From AC-32 sp963754265 (GTDB taxonomy: Bacteria > Actinomycetota > Thermoleophilia > Gaiellales > Gaiellaceae): DNA of 64,000 nt. Position 1 is the first letter of the stretch, and every line of letters starts with the position of its first letter. This document shows positions 41,812 to 52,236 of the stretch, piece after piece. The position numbers and the translations under genes are program-made. The DNA is taken from positions 186,001 through 250,000 of the forward strand of contig CAVWFB010000001.1 of the NCBI GenBank assembly GCA_963754265.1, read 5' to 3'. The notes under the pieces are model-generated. The model saw only the letters and a program-made list of their open reading frames with translations. It searched no databases and was not told the DNA's origin.

Positions 41812-42840
41812 GTGTTCGAAGGAGGCCTCGCCGAGCTGCACACTCACCTCGGCGCTTCAGTTGCCTCCGAGATCCTCTGGAGCCTCGCGCACGAGCAGGG
41901 GATCGCTCTTCCCGTCAAGGATTACTGGGAGTTCGACCGGCTCGTCACCATCGCCGACCCCCGGCGCGTCGACTCCCTCGACGCGCTCGACGAGATCTAC
42001 CACTGGACCGAGCTGATCCAGTCCAGCCCGCTCGCCGTCGAGCGCTCCGTGCACACGGCGATCGGCGGCGCTTACCGCTCCCAGGGGATCACGACCCTCG
42101 AGCTCCGGTTCAACCCGATGAAGCGGAACCGCGGCGGCGAGCGCGACCTCGACCACATCATCATGGCCGCCTCGCGCGGCCTCGACCGCGCCAGCCTCGA
42201 ATACCCGCAGGTCAGGGCCGGCCTGATCCTGATGATGGACCGAACATTCGACGAGCGGCAGAACGCGATCGTGGTCGAGAAGGCGATCCGCTACGCCTCG
42301 CGCGGCATCGTCGGGATCGACATCGCCGGCCCGCGTCCAGACGGCGGCCGCTACCCCTACCGCGAGCTCGCGCCGCTCGTCGAGGAAGCGCGGAACGCCG
42401 GCCTCGGCGTGACCATCCACGTGGGCGAGGAGGGCGAGGAGCACGGTGACGCCGAGATCGGCGAGGTCGTCGAGTACCTGCGCCCCGACCGCATCGGCCA
42501 CGGCATCCTCGCCGCCCGCAACCCGGAGCTGATGAGCGCGCTGCGAGAACAGGGGATCGTGCTGGAGATCTGCCCCACCTCCAACCTGCTCACGCGAGCG
42601 CTCGCGGACGAGGACGCGTTACGCGCCACGTTCCGCGCCTTCGTCGAGCACGGCGTCGCCTTCACGATCGCCACGGACGGGCCCGAAATGATGCGCACGC
42701 ATCTCCGCGACGAGTTCGAGCTTCTCGAGCGGATAGGGGCGCTCGACGAGGCCGAGCTAGCCGAGGCGAACGCACGCGGGCATGAGGCGAGCTTCGTTCA
42801 CGCCGAGGTAGCGAGAAGCGCCTCGTCGTCGCGTACATAG
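41812..42840 (+). CDS. Adenosine deaminase-family amidohydrolase
   Basis: 342 aa from GTG 41812. The metal site begins with ELHTHLGASV (H-x-H); GVTIHVGEEGEEHGDA holds the catalytic Glu; DRIGHGILAARNPEL the base His; EICPTSNLLT the next conserved block. Near the end, FTIATDGPEM replaces the usual TDDP: the zinc-binding Asp is kept but the following Asp, which contacts the purine, is Gly. The enzyme may therefore not be an adenosine deaminase proper. It stands alone with a short downstream gap. Confidence 0.85.
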   Translation: MFEGGLAELHTHLGASVASEILWSLAHEQGIALPVKDYWEFDRLVTIADPRRVDSLDALDEIYHWTELIQSSPLAVERSVHTAIGGAYRSQGITTLELRFNPMKRNRGGERDLDHIIMAASRGLDRASLEYPQVRAGLILMMDRTFDERQNAIVVEKAIRYASRGIVGIDIAGPRPDGGRYPYRELAPLVEEARNAGLGVTIHVGEEGEEHGDAEIGEVVEYLRPDRIGHGILAARNPELMSALREQGIVLEICPTSNLLTRALADEDALRATFRAFVEHGVAFTIATDGPEMMRTHLRDEFELLERIGALDEAELAEANARGHEASFVHAEVARSASSSRT

Positions 42841-42971
42841 CGGGTCGAGCTGCTCCGAGCGCCCAGAAGGGATCGAACAGGAAACCCGCAGCGGTACTCC
42901 CTTGGACGTACGGCCGAAGTTACGCCGTCTGGCCAATAGGCAGGACGCAGGGCCGTTGTTAGCGTCGCCGC

Positions 42972-43238
42972 ATGGTCGCTGTACTGCATGAGGGTCAGCC
43001 GGTCATCACGGATCGGCAACGCCAGGTGATCGAGTTGATCGCCGCCGGATGTTCCAACGAAGAGGTCGCCCGCCGTCTCGGCATCTCGCCGCGAACGGCC
43101 AAGGCCCACTCGGACGTCCTCCGGCAGAAGCTCGGTTGCGCCAGGCGTCGTCAGATCCCGAGCGCTTATCGGACGCTCACTGGCCGCGATCCCCTCTCCC
43201 AAAGCCTCGAGCCAGGTACGACCGACTCGGGGAAGTAA
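42972..43238 (+). CDS. Stand-alone LuxR/GerE helix-turn-helix protein
   Basis: 88 aa: ITDRQRQVIELIAAGCSNEE, VARRLGISPRTAKAHSDVLR, followed by a 25-residue tail. No sensor domain. A 12-bp hairpin follows. Directly upstream of the MalT-like regulator on the same strand. Confidence 0.8.
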   Translation: MVAVLHEGQPVITDRQRQVIELIAAGCSNEEVARRLGISPRTAKAHSDVLRQKLGCARRRQIPSAYRTLTGRDPLSQSLEPGTTDSGK

Positions 43239-43244
43239 CGACTC

Positions 43245-43272
43245 GCGCCTGCGGCCTCACGGCCGCAGGCGC
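43245..43272 (+). terminator. Perfect 12-bp hairpin after the small LuxR gene
   Basis: GCGCCTGCGGCC and its complement flank TCAC, starting seven bases after the stop. Rho-independent terminator without a strong U tract. Confidence 0.7.
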
Positions 43273-43351
43273 GGCGTCCTATCTGGACCTCTTGGCCCGC
43301 GCGCGACGCGGGTCTAGGCTACGCCCCGCGGGCTGGGGGCCCGCACCGAGC

Positions 43352-45899
43352 ATGGGCAGCAAGGCCGACCTGGAAACCCCAGTAGGGCGCCGACACATAA
43401 TCGAGCGACCGCGCCTGACGCGGCTTCTCGACGAAACGTCGGCCCGAGTAATCATGCTCGTCGCGCCGGCCGGCTACGGCAAGACGACTCTGGCGCGCCA
43501 ATGGCTCGCCAACCGTCCCCACGCTTGGTGCGAAGCAACCGACTGGCTCCGCAGACGTTGCTGCGCTCGCACTCAATCTCGCGAGCGCAGCATCGACTAT
43601 GTGCTCCACCCCCAGTAGAAACGTCGCGGACTGGTTGCGGAGCACGCCCGAGCCAGAGAGACAGGTGAAGGTCGCGGCGAAGTTTCTCGGCGAGCACTTC
43701 AACGAATGGCCTGACGATGGTGTGCTGGCCATCGACGACTATCATTGGCTTACGTCCGCCGCTTCCGAGGAGCTAGTGGCATTAATGCTCGTTGACGCGG
43801 GCGTTCGGCTCTTGATTACTAGCAGACGCCGTCCGAAGTGGGCAACGCCTCGTCGGCTGCTTTACGGAGAGATTTCGGAGGTCGGGCAGAGCCTTCTCGC
43901 AATGAGCTACGAGGAAGCTGCTGCCGTGCTGCCTCTCGGCCACGATGACGCAGCTGGAGCTCTTGTAGCCCTCGCTAACGGTTGGCCGGCTGTCATTGGT
44001 CTGGCCGCCTTCACAGATATCTCATCACTGCTTGCTGAGGATGCGCTTCCCGCTGAACTCCATGAATACGTTGCCGAGGAGCTCTACGCATCCGTTGAGC
44101 CAGAGACCCAGACGAGGCTCTGCGAACTCAGCCTTCTACCTGTGATCAACCAACGGACCGCAGCAGAACTGACAGCTAGTCCCGCGGGCCCAGTGATCGA
44201 AAGCGGAGTGCGGGCGGGCTTCCTAACGCAGCGCGAGAATGACGTCTACGAACTCCATCCGCTTCTGCGAGCATTCCTTCTGGAAAAGTTCGAAGCGCTG
44301 GATTCTTCGCTCCAAGACCAGCCAGTGGGTCGCGCTTTCAAAATTCTCGTGAGATCCGCTGCATGGGAAGAAGCCTTCGGCTTGATCGACCGCTTCCGCA
44401 AGCACGATCTGATTGAACAGCTAGTCACGGCTGCGCTTGAAGGTCTCGTTCAGCAGGGTCGAGTCGAGACTCTTCGGCAGTGGATCCACACGGCCAAAGC
44501 CAACAACTTCAAGTCGCCAGTATTCGATCTGCTCGAAGCCGAGTGCGCCTTCAGGCAAGGTCTTCACGAAAGAGCTCGCGCCCTAGCTCTACGCGCAGGC
44601 GATGCGCTCGATCCCAACAATCCGCTCGCGTCTAAAGCGTTCTATCGGGCGGGGCAGAACGCGCATCTAACCGATTCTCCGCGGGATGCAATAGAGAGTT
44701 TCCATCGAGCCCGAGAACTCGCCCAAAGTTCGGCGGATGCAAGGAATGCCATTTGGGGAGCGTTCATTACAAATGTGGAGCTCGAACGGCCCGAGGCGAA
44801 GAAACTTCTTGATGAGTTCCTTGTGGCGAGCACGAGATCGGTTGACGACGTACTGCGAATCCACAACGGCAGGCTTCTCTTGGGGACTCGGTTCGGCCCA
44901 CTCGACGAAGCGATCTCCCATGCCCGGCCCATGACGACACTCGTACGCGATGCGGAGGATCCGATCGTTCGCATTTCCTTCTGGCACATTCTTGCGGCTG
45001 CATTTAGATTGACCGCGCGGTATGAAGAGGCACACGAAGCTGTGGCTCAGGGGCTGAAAGAAAGCCGGGCTTACGCTATTGACTTCGCCCAACCCCACAT
45101 GCTTCTTACCCAAGCCGGGGCTGCGATAGGTGTTCGACGATTCTCCGAGGCCTCGGGAATTCTCGATCGAGTCCAGAAGCTCAGCGAAAAGCAAGCCGAC
45201 GAATACCTGACGATGAGCACACGAGCGATGCGTTGCCGACTGCTTCTTGCTGAGGGATCGCCCCAGGCGGCTTTGGCCGCGACGAGTGGATCCTTGCTTC
45301 GCGTGAGTTCGAAAGGACAGAAGTCTGAGTTTCTTGCATCACGCTCATTGGCCTACGCCCGCATAGGAGACCTTGATCGAGCTCAAGAGTTGCTTACTGA
45401 GGCCGACGGCTTGAGTGGCGAACTTGAAGCCGTCAGTCTCTGCCGCTGGACCCGCGTCCTCCTTGGACTTCAAGTCGAAGACGCGAGTAGCGAAGAGGCA
45501 GTGAATGACACATTCGAGGACACCGTCAGATCCGGCATGCTCGACATGTTTGTTTTCGCCTACCGACTCGATCCTCGTGTGTTGAGCGTTCTGGCCGCTC
45601 GACCTTCGCTTCAGGAGATTCTTAGCGAGGTCCTTACGCGCGCTCTTGATCGTTCTATCGCCCGCGAAGCAGGGTTTTCATTGCTTCCGGTACAGCGAGA
45701 CTCAACTCTCACAGAGGCATTGACCGCGCGGGAGCAAGACGTATATGAGTTGCTGCGAGAGGGGCGCACCAACAAACAGATAGCGCAGGCCCTTGTCCTG
45801 AGCGAAGTGACAGTGAAGGTTCACGTGAGCAACATCCTGCGGAAGCTTGATGTAAGTACCCGAACCGAGGCTGCGGTGCTGCCGACCCGACAGGCCTAG
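43352..45899 (+). pseudogene. MalT-like LuxR regulator (ATPase-TPR-GerE) with one frame break
   Basis: About 850 residues. The N-terminal STAND ATPase opens with ERPRLTRLLDETSARVIMLV and Walker A APAGYGKTTLARQW, in the first frame (43352 to about 43545). The rest is in one open frame to 45899: GVLAIDDYHWLTSAASEELV (Walker B-like), LLITSRRRPKW, long TPR-like helices, and a C-terminal GerE domain (LTAREQDVYELLREGRTNKQ). One surplus base near 43543 joins the two; the sequence on either side of the break reads smoothly. Either a single sequence error or a freshly inactivated gene. G+C is lower than in neighbours. The stop shares CTAG with the HD-GYP gene. Confidence 0.85.
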
Positions 45900-47254
45900 C
45901 GCGTAACTGACAGAGCCACCAACGCCTCCGGCGGGTCTGGGATCCTTTCACCGAATTCAAAGCCGTCACCGTAAGCGCAACGGTAGTCCTCAGACGCTTG
46001 GGTAAGAACCGCTTCGAAGGCAGCGACCACGCTTGTATCAAGCTGGGTTCCAACTGCCTGCGCCATTCGCCAGCGTGCGAGACGCGATGGCATTGGGTCC
46101 CGGTAGGGCCGCGCAGATGTCATCGCATTGTAGGCGTCTGCGACCGCGATGATTCTTGAAAGAAGCGGAATGTCATTGCCAACCAGCCGGTCGGGGTAAC
46201 CCTGCCCGTCGATTCGCTCGTGGTGATGCCGGACAACCTTTGCGATCTCCGCGTAATCGTCAATCTTTCGGAGAATCCGCTCACCGATTACAGAGTGTTG
46301 CTCCATTTGGCGGCGTTCATCCAGATTCAGCGGTCCAGGCTTCTCCAATAGGCCAGGGGGCAAGCCAATCTTCCCGATGTCATGAACGAGGCCAGCAAGA
46401 TGCGCAAGTTGCTGCTCGCGAGCTGTCAACCCCAACCGCTCCGCGATGTCGCGCGCGTAAATGGCTACGGCGGCAGAGTGACCTGCGGTGTATCTATCCC
46501 GAGCATCAAGCGTCGCCACAAGACCTGCCGCGAAGGACAAGCTCGCCTGTTCAAGACGATGGTTCGCCTCCGAGAGAGCGTGGCTTGCTTCGCGCTGCTC
46601 TTGATAGAGATGAACGAGTCTCTGAAGCGCAACGGCAGGTACAAGGAAGGTAGCGGCCATCCAGAACGAATAGTTCCGATAGCCATAGACCATCAACGCG
46701 ACCACAGGCACGTAGAGCGGCAACGCAAGCAGAAGGAAAGGTGCAGCCGCGTTGATGAATGAGCTTGGCGACGCAGAGCGACGCGTAATGAGTGTCGTTG
46801 TATTGAAGAAGATGTCTGCGCCAAAGTTGACGATGCCGGCGACCGTGGTGGCGAGAACGATTGGGCCGAACCCGTGGTGGTCAGTGGATGCAAATGCCAT
46901 GGCCGCCGCCCCAGTCATCGCTCCAGTCAAGGCCCGGGCCGGCGTGTAGACAGCCCACCGCATATACGGAGGCTTGAGAACAGCAAGATTCGACGCCGCA
47001 CCCACGACAAAGGCCGCTGCTGGGCCAAAGGCCACGGCTGTGAACACAAACGGGAGAAACGACACGGTCATCTCGACGTTCGTGCTCACGCGAACTGCCT
47101 GGCGCTCCGCTACACCCGCGACTACAGCAAGTAGCAAGACCTTCCACCAGGACGGCATCTGCGCCCCAAAACCGAAGAGGACTGCCGCGGATGCTGCTGC
47201 GCAGAGGTTTAGGAGAACAGCCCAGACCAAGACACTCGTCGGAGTTCTTGTCAT
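45896..47254 (-). CDS. Membrane HD-GYP domain protein, probable c-di-GMP phosphodiesterase
   Basis: 452 aa from ATG 47254. Residues 1-225 contain about seven helices (MASE-like sensor region: VLVWAVLLNLCAAASAAVLF; LLALPLYVPVVALMVYGYRN). The HD-GYP domain follows: TLDARDRYTAGHSAAVAIYA, LAGLVHDIGKIGLPPGLL, VVRHHHERIDGQGYPDRL and IIAVADAYNAMTSARPYRDP. All HD and GYP residues are present, so c-di-GMP hydrolysis is expected. The G+C is low, as in the MalT-like neighbour. The longer reading to 47428 lacks a good ribosome site. Confidence 0.93.
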   Translation of the reverse strand: MTRTPTSVLVWAVLLNLCAAASAAVLFGFGAQMPSWWKVLLLAVVAGVAERQAVRVSTNVEMTVSFLPFVFTAVAFGPAAAFVVGAASNLAVLKPPYMRWAVYTPARALTGAMTGAAAMAFASTDHHGFGPIVLATTVAGIVNFGADIFFNTTTLITRRSASPSSFINAAAPFLLLALPLYVPVVALMVYGYRNYSFWMAATFLVPAVALQRLVHLYQEQREASHALSEANHRLEQASLSFAAGLVATLDARDRYTAGHSAAVAIYARDIAERLGLTAREQQLAHLAGLVHDIGKIGLPPGLLEKPGPLNLDERRQMEQHSVIGERILRKIDDYAEIAKVVRHHHERIDGQGYPDRLVGNDIPLLSRIIAVADAYNAMTSARPYRDPMPSRLARWRMAQAVGTQLDTSVVAAFEAVLTQASEDYRCAYGDGFEFGERIPDPPEALVALSVTR

Positions 47255-47521
47255 GCCGAACCGCCTCTTGACACTCCCCCAAAAGGGGTACACAATGGCG
47301 GGGCCGTTAGTCCCCGAAGATAGGAGCATCTCAGTGGGTTCGCTTCGCATTCGTGCGATTAGCCTTTTGGGAACTCTCGTTGCCGTCGCCGCAATTGTCG
47401 GTAACGGAAGGTCCTGGTAGCGAAGCATCTGTTTTCCACAGCACCCTCACATCACCCTGTTGAGGGATTTCCACAGGACTGGGGAAAACTGAAGTTCCGG
47501 GCCACCGGCCCGGGTTAAGCG
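47255..47521. other. Non-coding gap with two DnaA-box-like 9-mers and hairpins
   Basis: No convincing gene. TTTTCCACA (47432-47440) and ATTTCCACA (47468-47476) match the DnaA consensus TTATCCACA at 8 and 7 of 9 positions, in the same orientation. CCGGGCC-ACC-GGCCCGG at 47498-47514 is a perfect hairpin just past the stop of the leftward LuxR gene and is a likely terminator. TTGACA at 47268-47273 with CACAAT 17 bases on is a poor rightward promoter. A 41-codon ORF (47295-47420) is not supported. Confidence 0.5.
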
Positions 47522-47848
47522 CTAGGCGATCAGGCCGCGCCTGAAGCCCACTGCAACCGCGTGGGCGCGTGACCTTGCCTGCAACTTGGCAAGCAGGTGT
47601 CGGACGTGCGATTTGACGGTCTCCTCGGAGAGGAAGAGTCGCACGCCGATCTCGCGATTCACTAGTCCATCCGAGATCAGTTGGAGCACCTCGATCTCAC
47701 GGGCCGTGGGCTCCTGCTCCAACTCTTGGAGCGGGCCCGAGAACGGGATTACCTCTGCACCACCGCCACGTCGCTTCGCCACCGCGTCGAATCGGCGGCT
47801 GTGGTCGACATAACGGGACAGGATCTCCTTGCGCTCTGCGGCGTCCAC
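47522..47848 (-). CDS. Small LuxR/GerE protein with short N-terminal helix
   Basis: 108 aa. Residues 1-40 are helical and charged (AAERKEILSRYVDHSRRFDA); GerE domain at 45-105 (PTAREIEVLQLISDGLVNRE, IGVRLFLSEETVKSHVRHLL). No sensory domain. The FLSEETVKSH recognition helix is similar to that in the window-edge LuxR protein at 63759. Confidence 0.82.
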   Translation of the reverse strand: MDAAERKEILSRYVDHSRRFDAVAKRRGGGAEVIPFSGPLQELEQEPTAREIEVLQLISDGLVNREIGVRLFLSEETVKSHVRHLLAKLQARSRAHAVAVGFRRGLIA

Positions 47849-47906
47849 GGTAATGGCCCTATCGGCCTCGATCCGCAGCCGCTTTAGCCGCCCGGCTTAC
47901 CCCGTT

Positions 47907-50067
<2,161 letters not shown>

Positions 50068-50068
<1 letters not shown>

Positions 50069-51051
50069 TAGGTCGGCCTGATCCTCGGATCGAGGAACGC
50101 ATAGAGAAAGTCGACAAGGGCGCTGAACACCACGATGAAGAAGGCACCGTAGAGGGTGACGCCCATGATCGGCGGCAGGTCGAGGTCACCGACCGATTGC
50201 GCGGCGTACCAGCCCACCCCCTTCAGGCTGAAGACGGTCTCCGTGAGGATCGCGCCGCCACCGAGAACCGCCGCGAAGTCGAGGCCGAACAGGCTGACGA
50301 TCGGAATCAGGGAGTTGCGCAGGACGTGTTTGAGGATGACCCGACGGGGCGCGATTCCCTTCGCGCGCGCCGTACGGACGTAGTCCTCGTTCATCGTGTC
50401 GAGCATGTTCGAGCGCAGGACGCGCCCGTAGAAGCCGATGAAGAGAATCGAGAGGCAGAACCAGGGCAGGATCAGGTGATAGGCCCATTGCACCGGGTCC
50501 ACCGTCAACGGCACGTACTCGCCGTCCGGGAACAGCGGGCGGGTCGGCTTCTCTGCCAAGAAGTACCGGAGCACGATCCCGACCCAGAAGACCGGCATCG
50601 AGATGCCGACCAACGCGAGGATCGTGATTAACCGGTCCGACCACCTCCCCGCGTTCACCGCCGAGAGAACGCCGATCAGCGTCCCAAAGAAGAGCCAGAT
50701 GATCGCCGCGCCGATGCAAAGGGAGAACGTCGCCGGGATCCCCCTCTTGATCTCCTTGGCGACGTTCTGACGGTTCTGAAACGAGCTGAGGATGTCGTAC
50801 TCGCCGTGTTTGCCCGGTAGAAAGCCGTTAGCGGCCTTCTCCATCATCTTCACGTACTGCACGTACACCGGGCGGTCGAAGCCCCACTTCTTGCGGATGT
50901 TCTCGACGTTGTCCCGGGTCGGATTCTTTCCCGCCATTCGCGATGCCGGGTCGCCCCCGGGGATGAGGATGAAGATGATGAAGACGAGGACGCTAACCGC
51001 AAAGAGGACCGCGATCATCCCGATGAAGCGGCGGATGATGAACGCAACCAC
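50068..51051 (-). CDS. Oligopeptide-type ABC permease, OppB/DppB type (set 2)
   Basis: 327 aa from GTG 51051. Opens FIIRRFIGMIAVLFAVSVLV with the FIxRR start typical of DppB. The large periplasmic loop at residues 30-105 and six helices match the family; EAA loop near YVRTARAKGIAPRRVILKHV. Ends FLYAFLDPRIRPT, the conserved DPRIR terminus. Confidence 0.94.
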
Positions 51052-51067
51052 TAGCGGTCACCGCCCG

Positions 51068-52156
51068 TCAATGCTCGATCCTCACCTTGGCGCGCGGGTC
51101 GAGGGCGTCGCGGAGGCCGTCGCCGAAGATGTTCAGCGAGAGCACTGTCAGCACGATGGCGATCCCGGGAACGAGCGTGAGCCACGGCGCTGTCACGATC
51201 TGATCCTGGCCGCTCGAGACCAGGTTCCCCCACGACGGATCGGGCAGCCGCACTCCGGCTCCGAGGTACGAGAGGCCGGCCTCGGTGAGGATGTTGGCGG
51301 CAATGATCAGCGTGAAGAAGACGAGCACGGTCGAGATTACGTTGGGCAGCAGGTCCGAGAACATGATTCGAATCGGTCCCGCGCCCTGTCCCACCGCGGC
51401 CTCGACGAACTCCTTCTGACGCAGCGAGAGGATCTGGCCACGCAGCGGCCGTCCCACGTATGGGATCAGGATCACCGAGATCACCAGCGTCGGGATCCAG
51501 AGGCTTCCCTGTCCGATGTTGATCCCGAAGTGATGGAAGCCGTTTACCGAGAGCGCACTGCCGAGCGCGATCGCGAGCAGTAGCACCGGGAACGCCCAGA
51601 TCAGGTCGAAGCCCCGCGTGACGATCCAGTCGATCCAGCCCCCGAAGTACCCGGCGATCAGCGCGAGCACGACCGCGATGAATGTGCAGATCAAGGCCGA
51701 GCCGATGCCGATCTTGAGCGAGTTGAGCCCGCCGTAGAGCAGGCGCACGGCGACGTCACGGCCGAGGTTGTCGGAGCCGAGCACGAACTTTCCGCCGGCA
51801 TGCCACCAGGTCGGGCCGAGGATCGTCACCGGCTCGACGGTGAAATTGCCCGTCTTGGCGTTGTAGACCGCTCCTCCGCCGATGACCGGCTTCAGTTCCC
51901 CGCCGACGTTCACCTTTTCCGCGACGTGCGTCTGGTTCGGCCCTGTGTGGGCGATGTGATGCGCGTAGACCGGCGCCAGGGCGCACGAGATCACGATCGC
52001 GAGGAAGATCAAAAGCGAGAAAAGCGCGACGTAGTTCCGCCGTAGCCGCCGCCAGGCGAGATACCAGGGGCTGCGGCCGACGATCGCAACCTCGTGTTCC
52101 TCGGCGGCGAGGAGTGCTGCGCTGTCGAACGTGAGTTCGGTTGCTGGCTCGGCCAT
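51068..52156 (-). CDS. Oligopeptide-type ABC permease, OppC/DppC type (set 2)
   Basis: 362 aa. N-terminal tail, then LVIF-type helix (YVALFSLLIFLAIVISCALA), family motif FVLGSDNLGRDVAVRLLYGG, EAA loop KEFVEAAVGQGAGPIRIMF and C-terminal DGLRDALDPRAKVRIE. It follows the binding-protein gene by 80 bases that contain a strong hairpin, and precedes OppB by 16 bases. Confidence 0.94.
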   Translation of the reverse strand: MAEPATELTFDSAALLAAEEHEVAIVGRSPWYLAWRRLRRNYVALFSLLIFLAIVISCALAPVYAHHIAHTGPNQTHVAEKVNVGGELKPVIGGGAVYNAKTGNFTVEPVTILGPTWWHAGGKFVLGSDNLGRDVAVRLLYGGLNSLKIGIGSALICTFIAVVLALIAGYFGGWIDWIVTRGFDLIWAFPVLLLAIALGSALSVNGFHHFGINIGQGSLWIPTLVISVILIPYVGRPLRGQILSLRQKEFVEAAVGQGAGPIRIMFSDLLPNVISTVLVFFTLIIAANILTEAGLSYLGAGVRLPDPSWGNLVSSGQDQIVTAPWLTLVPGIAIVLTVLSLNIFGDGLRDALDPRAKVRIEH

Positions 52157-52182
52157 GTGCCCTGGTTTGCAGCGAGTCTAGT

Positions 52183-52214
52183 GAAGTGAGGGCGCCCGCA
52201 GGCGCCCTCACTTC
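52183..52214 (-). terminator. Perfect 14-bp intra-operon hairpin after the binding-protein gene
   Basis: GAAGTGAGGGCGCC and its complement flank a CGCA loop. It lies 22 bases past the binding-protein stop and 26 bases before the OppC start. In binding-protein operons such structures stabilise or partly terminate the mRNA, leaving more binding protein than permease. That function is inferred from position. Confidence 0.7.
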
Positions 52215-52236
52215 CGTCTTCCGTGTTGCTACCCCG

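Noticed and set aside
47295..47420. 41-codon rightward ORF with a hydrophobic C-terminus behind TTGACA-like element
   Set aside because: No ribosome site; the promoter-like element would start transcription inside the ORF; it is antisense to the HD-GYP leader.
47255..47521. c-di-GMP riboswitch upstream of the HD-GYP gene
   Set aside because: The conserved GEMM core elements could not be found on the leader strand.
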